Below are positions 43,787 through 51,399 of a stretch of DNA of 64,000 nucleotides, piece after piece (the stretch's first letter is position 1; each line of letters starts with the position of its first letter). Below the pieces are notes generated by a model. It saw nothing but the letters and a program-made list of their open reading frames with translations. It was not told the DNA's origin and searched no databases. This DNA comes from Tanticharoenia sakaeratensis NBRC 103193 (GTDB lineage: Bacteria; Pseudomonadota; Alphaproteobacteria; Acetobacterales; Acetobacteraceae): contig NZ_BALE01000004.1 of NCBI RefSeq assembly GCF_000963885.1, positions 62,001 through 126,000 of the forward strand, written 5' to 3'. The translations under genes and the position numbers were made by a program.

Positions 43787-46700
43787 ATGGCTGTCATCTA
43801 CAATACGAACTATACCCATAACCCCAACGCCTATCTGACTCTCGCCGTCGAGCGCTCCGCCAAGGCACTGTTCGGGGCCGAGAACATTGTCGTTGCCGAC
43901 AATATGTCTCTCGGCCCCCTGGCCGCATCCGGCGAACACGATACGCTGATCTGCCTCGACGCGCAGCGGATCAACCTCCAGCTGATCCGTCGTGTCCGGC
44001 CGGCCTTCAAGACGATGATCCTCTGGACGTTCGAGGACCCGTTCATGCGGGACTTCAATGTCGAGAACGCGCATCTCTTCGACTATGTCTTCACCAACGA
44101 TCCGTCCTGCGCGGAATACTATCGGGGCAAGGGCCATTACCTGCCCCTGGCGGCCAGCCGTTCGATTCACGAGCGCAAGGTCCGGGCTGCGGGGGATGTC
44201 GACTATGACATCTTCTTCGCGGGCACGATGTGGCCGAATCGCGTACACACTCTGCGGCATGTGATCGCGGCCTTTCCGGAAGCCCGGCTGAAGCTGATCT
44301 GCCCTGGCAACGAGTATCTTCCGCCGCTGCCCGCCGATCTGTCGGCATTGGCGATCCAGCGCCCTGTCAGCCATGAAGCCTTCATCGACTTTGCGAATGC
44401 GTCCGCCGTGACGCTGACGATGTTCCGCGACTATGCAAGCCATGGCGACGTCAGCCAGGCGACGGCGCCGGGACCGCGCTTCTACGAACTCGCCCTGGCC
44501 GGTGCAGCGCAGGTCGTCGAAGCACCCGAATCCATGGAATCGCGCTATTTCGACGAGGTCGACGGCACGCTTCTGGCGCGTGATACCCGCGGCGTGATCG
44601 ATCATATCGCCCGCCTGCTGTCCAATCGTTCGCTGCGTCGCAAGAGCGCGATCGCTGGCCAGAAATCAGTGCTCGAGCAGCATCTGTACGACCACCGCCT
44701 GCAGCGGATGGCGGACATCACAGGCGCCAATTTCGGCCGCCGGTCGCGTGAAGACGTGCCGTTGATCTCGAATCGTCGGCGTCGTCTGCGCGTGCTGATG
44801 TGCACCCACTCCACAATCCATGAGCAGGCCTGGGGCGGCGTCGAGGTCTATCAGCAGATGCTGTGCGGACTTCTGGGCCGTGATGTCGAATTCTTCTACT
44901 GGCTGCGTCGCGGCCACCACTGCCGCCTGACGACGGCTGCAGGTCGTGAGGTGGAGCGGTTCGACGTGCCGGAAGTCGGCTGGATGGACGCCATGTGCGA
45001 CGCGCCGGAAGAAATGGCTTTCTCCTCGGCCATCAGCCAGTACAATTTCGACATCGTCCATTTCCAGCATCTCGGCCATCATGCGCTGTCGCTGCCGATC
45101 ATCGCCAAGGCGAACGGCGCGGGCGTCGTGTTCTCGGCCCACGACTTCTGGCTGGTTTCAGCGCGCTACAACCTGCTGAACCACGAGCTTCGGTACAACG
45201 AAGACGAAGTGAAGTCGGTCGTCGCAGCGGACATCACGCTCAAGGCTGCCGAAGGTGTCGAATACGGCGGAGAGCAGACGCGCCGGGCGTTCGTGGCCCT
45301 CATGCTGCAGTCGGTCGATGCGATCCTGTTCGGCACGAAGCATTCGCGTGACCTGACGCACGAGATCTATCCGCTGCTGGATCACAAGCTGAGCTACGTG
45401 CTCGGTATTCCGTCGCCCGAAAACACGGTGCCTGTCGCGCGCAAACCGTATGAGCCTCTGGATGGTCGCCCGCTGCGGATCGCGATCGTCGGCAACTTCC
45501 TGCGGACCAAGGGTGCCGACACCATTTTGTCGCTGATCGAACTGGCGCACCCGGACCATTTCGAGTTCCACATCTTCGGCTACGTGCATCCGGAATACGA
45601 CTCTGTTCTCAACGCCGGAGCGCGTCCGAACGTGAAGGTCTATGGCCGCTATTCGGTAGGCGAGATCGAGGCGCTGAAGGTCGCAGACGTCGCGCTGAAC
45701 CTGTCGATCTGGCCCGAGACCTACTGCATCTCGCTGTCCGAATCCTGGCAGAACGGTCTGGTACCCATCGTGACCGATGTCGGTGCCCTGGGCGATCGCG
45801 TGACGGACGGCGTGAACGGGTTCAAGGTGCCGATCGGTCGCCCGAGCATGGTCCTGGAACGTCTGGAACTGCTTCGCGCATCGGAAGGCATCCGCAAGCA
45901 GATGATGGCCAACATCACGCCGGCACTCTGGACGAGCGCGACGGACTACGGTGCGGCTCTTCTCGACATCTATCGCGATGTCGCGCCGCGGCGTGAGCTT
46001 GGCGTGGCGGAGCTCCAGTTCGATGCGGGCCAGGTTCACCTGCTGCCGCATCCGTCCTGGCGTCATCAGGCGCCGCCGCGCCATATTTTCGATCCGCCGA
46101 CCACGCGCGATCTCGCCGTCGAACTGCCCGAGCCGGTCAACGACTGGAACTCGGTGCAGGGCGCCGAATGCTACGTGGACGATGTCTGCTGGCACGTGCT
46201 GAGCGACTATGAGGACGAGGACTTCCCGGGCGCGAACGAGTTCCACATCCGTGGCTGGTTCCTGCTGCCGGGCGTAAGCTCCGCAGGCAATCTCTATACG
46301 GTCCTGATCGGCTCGGGCGATCAGCCGATGATCTTCCTCAACTGCATCCGCGAACTCCGTACCGATCTGGGCTCGATCTTCCCGGGCGCACCGCGCCGGG
46401 CCGGCTTCGAGGGGCAGGTCGCCCTGCGCGGAAAGTGGTGCGAGGGTCGTTTCCGTGTCGGCCTGATCAATGTCGTGAACGGGCAGGGTGCATTCCAGCT
46501 CACCAAGATCCAGATCACGGTCGAAGGCGGCAAGGTTACGGAGATCCGGCGGGCGCAACCGTCCAACGGCGTCATCCTGTCGGATTTCGACCGGGTGTCG
46601 CATGGCGACGGCGTGCTGCGCGGTATCAAGCTGTCGCGCCTGAGCCAGCGTGATCTGCGCAGGCATCCCGATGGTGACCTCGAATACTACATCGACGACC

Positions 46701-47134
46701 TGAGCGGCCTGATCGGGGATGCGGCCGAGGGCCTTCCGGAAGATGGCTCGATCGCCATTCGTGGCTGGGCATTCCTGCATGGTCCGCAGCGTGCCGGCCA
46801 GCTCTACGTGGCATGCGTGCACGAGGAGCGCGACGAGACGATCCTGTTCGGCGCGGAACGCCTGATCCGTCAGGATGTCGGCACGTTCTTCGACGATGCG
46901 CCGCTCTGTGCCGGGTTCACTGCTCGCCTCTGGCTGGGCGATGGCTATGCCCGAACGATGGACGGCCGGTATCGCCTCAGCCTGGTCAACGTCGTGGACG
47001 ATGTGCTCGGGATGCGTCCGACGGATATCGTGCTGGATGTGAGCGAAGGGCGTGTGACGTCGGTTGCGCGGGCTCCGCTCAGCGAGCAGACCGCCAGCCG
47101 GATCGTCCAGTTGCTGGAAATGGCCGGCGCCTGA
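43787..47134 (+). CDS. large multidomain glycosyltransferase: CgeB-like + GT4 + tandem C-terminal domain
   Basis: 1115 residues from ATG 43787 (GGAGG 4 bases ahead; an ATG at 43682 is possible). Residues ~1-320 are CgeB-like (ILWTFEDPFMRDF; LPLAASR; DYDIFFAGTMWPNR; GPRFYELALAGAAQVVEAPE). Residues ~334-730 are a GT4 GT-B domain (RVLMCTHSTIHEQAWGGVEV; RIAIVGNFLRTKGADTI; WPETYCISLSESWQNG, the E-rich donor motif). Residues ~795-917 and ~966-1091 are two copies of one unknown beta-rich domain, each starting near IRGW. No signal peptide or membrane helix, so cytoplasmic. Acceptor unknown; in context a surface glycan or protein-glycosylation enzyme. Confidence 0.85.
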   Translation: MAVIYNTNYTHNPNAYLTLAVERSAKALFGAENIVVADNMSLGPLAASGEHDTLICLDAQRINLQLIRRVRPAFKTMILWTFEDPFMRDFNVENAHLFDYVFTNDPSCAEYYRGKGHYLPLAASRSIHERKVRAAGDVDYDIFFAGTMWPNRVHTLRHVIAAFPEARLKLICPGNEYLPPLPADLSALAIQRPVSHEAFIDFANASAVTLTMFRDYASHGDVSQATAPGPRFYELALAGAAQVVEAPESMESRYFDEVDGTLLARDTRGVIDHIARLLSNRSLRRKSAIAGQKSVLEQHLYDHRLQRMADITGANFGRRSREDVPLISNRRRRLRVLMCTHSTIHEQAWGGVEVYQQMLCGLLGRDVEFFYWLRRGHHCRLTTAAGREVERFDVPEVGWMDAMCDAPEEMAFSSAISQYNFDIVHFQHLGHHALSLPIIAKANGAGVVFSAHDFWLVSARYNLLNHELRYNEDEVKSVVAADITLKAAEGVEYGGEQTRRAFVALMLQSVDAILFGTKHSRDLTHEIYPLLDHKLSYVLGIPSPENTVPVARKPYEPLDGRPLRIAIVGNFLRTKGADTILSLIELAHPDHFEFHIFGYVHPEYDSVLNAGARPNVKVYGRYSVGEIEALKVADVALNLSIWPETYCISLSESWQNGLVPIVTDVGALGDRVTDGVNGFKVPIGRPSMVLERLELLRASEGIRKQMMANITPALWTSATDYGAALLDIYRDVAPRRELGVAELQFDAGQVHLLPHPSWRHQAPPRHIFDPPTTRDLAVELPEPVNDWNSVQGAECYVDDVCWHVLSDYEDEDFPGANEFHIRGWFLLPGVSSAGNLYTVLIGSGDQPMIFLNCIRELRTDLGSIFPGAPRRAGFEGQVALRGKWCEGRFRVGLINVVNGQGAFQLTKIQITVEGGKVTEIRRAQPSNGVILSDFDRVSHGDGVLRGIKLSRLSQRDLRRHPDGDLEYYIDDLSGLIGDAAEGLPEDGSIAIRGWAFLHGPQRAGQLYVACVHEERDETILFGAERLIRQDVGTFFDDAPLCAGFTARLWLGDGYARTMDGRYRLSLVNVVDDVLGMRPTDIVLDVSEGRVTSVARAPLSEQTASRIVQLLEMAGA

Positions 47135-47203
47135 TCCGGCGATTGACCTGCACCGGGCTGCCCATCGTGGCGGCCCGACACCTGCAAGAGGACCGATCCC
47201 AGC

Positions 47204-50200
47204 GTGTCGACCGAAGAAATGCAGTCTGAAAAAACCGGCGCGCGCGCAGCAGCAACCGATCGGGCACCGGTATGGTCGGTTTTCGATGAAGCCTGGTACC
47301 TGCGGACGTATCCTGAAGTTCCGGAATGGATGGAGCGCGAGCACATCCCGAGTGCGCAGGATTTCTATACGGAGATCGGACAGCGCTACGGCCACTCTCC
47401 CAATCCGTTCTTTGACGAGAACTGGTATCGACAGGTCTATCCCGACATTTATCGCAGCATCGCGCGCAACGAGGTCCAGTCAGGCTTCGCCCATTATCGC
47501 GCCGAGGGCTGTCATGACCGCGACCCGCACTGGCTGTTTTCGGAATCCGCCTATCGGTGGGCGCACCCCGCACTGACAGATGCCCGTCTGGCGGAACAGG
47601 GATTCGCCAATGGCTACGATCATTTTCTTGCAGTCGGCGCGCTGGGATTTTCGAAGCCCCATGCGTTCTTCGATGCCTCCCTGTGCGAAGACATAACCTT
47701 CCGGCACGACGCGGCCTTCAACGGTCGATCGCTGTTCTCGGGCTATCTCTCCGCTGATGCAGCCGTCGCCGATTCCGGGCGCGTTTCCTGGTATTTCGAT
47801 CCGGTCTGGTATCTGCAGACATATCCCGACGTCGCGCAGGAGATCGCCGAAGGCGTCTATCGCTCGGCACTGCACCATTATCTGACCAACGACACGCCGC
47901 GGCTCTTTGACCCGCAGCCGTTCTTTTCGGAAGCGCACTACGCGGAACAGAATCCGGACGTGATGCCCAGCATCACCGAGGGTCATTTCCGCAACGGATA
48001 CGAGCACTTCGTGGGATTCGGCGCCTGTGAGGGACGCACACCCGCGCCGGGGGTGGATCTGCGCAGTTACGCAGCGCAGCCGCGCGTGCGCGCCGATATT
48101 GAAGACGGCCTCTATCCCGATGCGTATGCGCATTATGTCGCACGGCAGGTCGGTGGCGCAGGATTTGGCCTGTCAGGTACACAATATCCGATGGATACGG
48201 CCCCGCCGGACGAAGCCGCGACGCGCGCGATGTTCGTGCGTGAAGCCGAGGCCCTGCTCCCGGGCCTCATTCGTCGGCCGGCCGCCTTTCACACATCCGG
48301 CGTTCCCGAAATCAGCGTGATTGTCGTGGTCCACGACCAGCTGGCGCTGACGATGATGGCGCTCGCGTCGCTCAGGGCGAACTATGGCGGCAACATCGAA
48401 CTGCTGCTGGTCAATTCGGGATCGCACGACGACAGCCGGCATTTCGAGACGCTGGTGCCTGGGGCCCGCGTTTTGAACTACCGATACAATCTGGGTTATC
48501 TCGAAGGCTGCAACGCCGCGCTGAAACTGGCCCGGGCGCCGGCCGTGCTGCTGCTCAACAACGACCTGCGGCTTTATCCGGGCGCTATCGCGCACATGCT
48601 GCGCAGACTTCACGCGGATCCAACGATCGGGGCCGTGGGCTCGAAGCTGATCCGCACCAACATGCGGCTTCAGGAAGCGGGCTCCATCATCTGGCGTGAC
48701 GGCGCAACCTATGGTTACCGCAGGGAGGACGATCCCGGCGTTACCGAAGCCAATTTCGTGCGCGATGTCGATTACAGCTCGGCAGCCTGTCTGCTCGTCC
48801 GGGCCGATCTGATGCGTGCTCTGGGCGGCTATGATCCGACTTATCGCCCGGCCTATTTCGAGGATGCCGATCTCTGCCTGCGGCTGACGAAGCGCGGCGC
48901 GCGGATCGTCTATGAGCCGCTCGCCGTGGTCGAGCATCTGGAATTCGGCAGTTCGGGAAGCGTGGGTTCACAGACCCTGATCCGGACCAATCATCGTGTC
49001 TTCGCGCGCCAGCACGCGGATTTCCTGCGCCACCAGCAGCCGGCGCATGTTCGCAATGCCGTGCTGGCGCGCGGTCGTCGCGGCGCGGGTCGGCGGATCC
49101 TCTACATCGAGGATCGGCTGCCGCTACGGGCGCTTGGTTCGGGATATGTGCGGTCGAACGATGTCGTGCGCGAAATGGCAGCGCTGGGTCATCAGGTCAC
49201 GGTGTTTCCAGTGCTGCCGCGCCGTGTCGACGTCGTGACGCTCTATCGGGACTTCCCCGAGACGGTCGAGCTGATCGCCGATCGCAGCCTCGCGGATTTC
49301 GCCGAATTCCTGCAGGATCGCGCGGGCTATTACGATCTGGTCTGGATCGGGCGTGTCCATAACATGGCGCGTCTTCTGCCGATCATGAACGAGATGAGCC
49401 GCTATCTGCCCCCGGGCGGCGCGGTGCTCGATACCGAGGTGGTGGCAACGCCGCGCACGCTGCGCCGGGCCGAGGTGCTGGGGCTCCCCATGCCTGCGGA
49501 GAGCATGGACGAGCTTCTGCGTCTGGAACTGGAGTCGGCCCATTTCTGCCAGCGGATCGTAGCCGTCACCGAAGCCGACGCGGCCCTGATCCGGCGCGCG
49601 GGTTACGACAACGTCTCGACGCTCGGGCATCTGGCGCATGTCATGCCGACGCCACGCCCCTTTGCCGAGCGCAGCGATATTCTGTTCATTGGCGCGCTGC
49701 ATGACGAGGGCTCGCCCAATCACGATGCGCTGCTGTGGTTCGTCCAGGGCGTGCTGCCGCTTCTCGACGGGATGCTGGCGCCCGGCGTGAAGGTGCGGAT
49801 CGCGGGCTTCCTGCATCCGTCAGTCGATCCGGGTCCCTTGGGGCTGCATGCGCGGGTCGAGCTGCTGGGGCCGGTTGACGATCTCGAGCCGCTCTATGAT
49901 GCGCACCGGGTCTTCATCGCCCCGACGCGCTTTGCGGGCGGTCTGCCGTTCAAGTTGCACGAGGCGGCGGCGTACGGACTTCCTGCGGTTGCGACCGATC
50001 TCCTGATCGGGCAGCTCGGCTGGCAGCCGGACAGGGAAATCGTGTCCGGCGGCAATGGCAATCCTCTGGCCTTCGCACAGGCCGTGGCGCGACTCCATGA
50101 TGATCCCGCACTCTGGGAGACGATCCGCGAAGGTGCGATCTTCGCCGTCTCGCAGGACTGCGCACCTGAACGCTTCCGCGAGACCCTGTCGGAGATTCTG

Positions 50201-50218
50201 GAGAGCTGCATGGTCTGA
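47204..50218 (+). CDS. multidomain glycosyltransferase: YPDV-type repeats + GT2 + GT4-like
   Basis: 1004 residues from a GTG. The first ~315 residues hold about six repeats of ~45 residues with the pattern F-D-x-x-W-Y-x-x-x-Y-P-D/E-V (clear at 27-39, 70-82, 198-210; weaker at 240-253, 111-124 and 155-167). A GT2 GT-A domain spans ~369-600 (EISVIVVVHDQLALT; LLNNDLRLYPG as DXD-like; YFEDADLCLRL). Residues ~640-1000 are a GT-B/GT4-like domain (RRILYIEDRLPLRALGSG; DILFIGALHDEGSPNHDAL; PTRFAGGLPFKLHEAAAYG). Same direction as its neighbours, 69 bases downstream of the first gene. Confidence 0.85.
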   Translation: MSTEEMQSEKTGARAAATDRAPVWSVFDEAWYLRTYPEVPEWMEREHIPSAQDFYTEIGQRYGHSPNPFFDENWYRQVYPDIYRSIARNEVQSGFAHYRAEGCHDRDPHWLFSESAYRWAHPALTDARLAEQGFANGYDHFLAVGALGFSKPHAFFDASLCEDITFRHDAAFNGRSLFSGYLSADAAVADSGRVSWYFDPVWYLQTYPDVAQEIAEGVYRSALHHYLTNDTPRLFDPQPFFSEAHYAEQNPDVMPSITEGHFRNGYEHFVGFGACEGRTPAPGVDLRSYAAQPRVRADIEDGLYPDAYAHYVARQVGGAGFGLSGTQYPMDTAPPDEAATRAMFVREAEALLPGLIRRPAAFHTSGVPEISVIVVVHDQLALTMMALASLRANYGGNIELLLVNSGSHDDSRHFETLVPGARVLNYRYNLGYLEGCNAALKLARAPAVLLLNNDLRLYPGAIAHMLRRLHADPTIGAVGSKLIRTNMRLQEAGSIIWRDGATYGYRREDDPGVTEANFVRDVDYSSAACLLVRADLMRALGGYDPTYRPAYFEDADLCLRLTKRGARIVYEPLAVVEHLEFGSSGSVGSQTLIRTNHRVFARQHADFLRHQQPAHVRNAVLARGRRGAGRRILYIEDRLPLRALGSGYVRSNDVVREMAALGHQVTVFPVLPRRVDVVTLYRDFPETVELIADRSLADFAEFLQDRAGYYDLVWIGRVHNMARLLPIMNEMSRYLPPGGAVLDTEVVATPRTLRRAEVLGLPMPAESMDELLRLELESAHFCQRIVAVTEADAALIRRAGYDNVSTLGHLAHVMPTPRPFAERSDILFIGALHDEGSPNHDALLWFVQGVLPLLDGMLAPGVKVRIAGFLHPSVDPGPLGLHARVELLGPVDDLEPLYDAHRVFIAPTRFAGGLPFKLHEAAAYGLPAVATDLLIGQLGWQPDREIVSGGNGNPLAFAQAVARLHDDPALWETIREGAIFAVSQDCAPERFRETLSEILESCMV

Positions 50219-50289
50219 GCCGCTCGCGAACCCCGACCTTTTTCCTCTGCCTTCCAGATGCCCCTCGTTTTTGAGAATTGGACCGCTCG

Positions 50290-51312
50290 ATGCCGCCATC
50301 CAAGACCAGTTCCGCCGACACCATGACCGTGCAGGCCAGCGCGATTTCCGGCCGCGTGCTGGTTTGCAGCGGCGGCCGCTATGAGTCCCAGGCCAATGCG
50401 CAGATCCGCGAGTCCATCATGGCCGGCTGGGCCGAGGTGTTCGGCGAGGAAAACACTCATGCCGTGCATATCAGCGGCGCGGCTGCCTCGATCGAGTGGC
50501 TGAAGCCCACGATCGTCTTTGCCATCGGCTCCTACCTGCCCGAGAGCACCTATTTCGGCGAGGTCTGCCGCGAGGCGAAGAAGGTCGGCGCGGTCACCGT
50601 CTTCTGGGCGACGGAAGATCCCTACGAGCAGGACGCCAACTATCGCGTCTCGCACGACTTCGACGTCGTGTTCTCCTGCGATCGTTGGGGCACCAATTTC
50701 TGGCAGCGTGAACGCGCGTTCCATCTACCGCTCGCGGCCTGCCCGAAGCTGCACTACGTGCCGATCGACGAGGAGGTCGAGAAGACGATCGACGTCCTGT
50801 TCTGTGGTGTCGCGTTCACGAGCCGCAAGGATATCGTGCGCAACCTGCTGCCGACCCTGCGCAACCTGAACATCAAGATCGTGGGTCCCGGCTGGGGCGA
50901 ACTCGGGATCGGCTTCTCGGACGCGCGGATCGAGAAGGCGCAGCTTATCGAGCTGTATCGCCGTTCGAAGATCGTGCTCAACCTGGGGCGGTCGCTGCAT
51001 TTCGAAAACAAGCGCTTCATGATCGCGCCGTCGACGCCGGGCCCCCGCACGTTCGAAGCGGCACTGGCCGGTGCGTTCCAGGTGTTCCACGAGGACACCT
51101 ACGAGATCCACCGCTACTACGCGAAGGACGAGATCCCGGTCTTCTCGAACAAGGTCGATTTCGATCGTCTCGTCGCCCAGTACATCGACGATCCGAAAGC
51201 CGTGCTCGAGACAGCCAAGCGGGCGCAGGCGCGCACGAAGGCGGAGCACACGTATGGTCATCGCATCCGTCATGCGCTGGGCGTTCTGAAGCAGGAAGGC
51301 CTGCTGTCCTGA
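50290..51312 (+). CDS. CgeB-like glycosyltransferase
   Basis: 340 residues from ATG 50290 (an in-frame TTG at 50278 is possible). Single CgeB/YkvP-type GT-B fold: VFWATEDPYEQDANY, FHLPLAACPKLH, IDVLFCGVAFTSRKDIV, GPGWGELGIGF, LNLGRSLHFENKRF and PGPRTFEAALAGAFQVFHED. It is visibly paralogous to residues 1-320 of the first cluster gene. Last gene before a strong terminator, 71 bases after the second glycosyltransferase. Confidence 0.85.
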   Translation: MPPSKTSSADTMTVQASAISGRVLVCSGGRYESQANAQIRESIMAGWAEVFGEENTHAVHISGAAASIEWLKPTIVFAIGSYLPESTYFGEVCREAKKVGAVTVFWATEDPYEQDANYRVSHDFDVVFSCDRWGTNFWQRERAFHLPLAACPKLHYVPIDEEVEKTIDVLFCGVAFTSRKDIVRNLLPTLRNLNIKIVGPGWGELGIGFSDARIEKAQLIELYRRSKIVLNLGRSLHFENKRFMIAPSTPGPRTFEAALAGAFQVFHEDTYEIHRYYAKDEIPVFSNKVDFDRLVAQYIDDPKAVLETAKRAQARTKAEHTYGHRIRHALGVLKQEGLLS

Positions 51313-51324
51313 TCCCGCGCTGAC

Positions 51325-51350
51325 AGGCGTGGAGGCCGGCCTCCACGCCT
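51325..51350. repeat. perfect 26-bp palindrome in the convergent gap
   Basis: AGGCGTGGAGGCC followed directly by its reverse complement GGCCTCCACGCCT. It starts 13 bases after the last glycosyltransferase stop and is followed by a separate terminator hairpin. Symmetry is exact; role unknown (protein site, cruciform or first of two RNA hairpins). Confidence 0.85.
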
Positions 51351-51366
51351 CGGGCGTTCAATATTG

Positions 51367-51395
51367 GGGCCGCTCCGTTCGGAGCGGCCCTTTTT
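51367..51395 (+). terminator. terminator of the glycosyltransferase cluster
   Basis: GGGCCGCTCC (51367-51376), loop GTTC, GGAGCGGCCC (51381-51390), then TTTTT. Perfect 10-bp stem with T-run; ends the plus-strand unit just before the convergent M16 gene. Confidence 0.93.
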
Positions 51396-51399
51396 CATG

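Noticed and set aside
45158-47395. 745-codon frame antisense to the first glycosyltransferase
   Set aside because: Composition typical of shadow frames; sense strand has full GT4 motifs.
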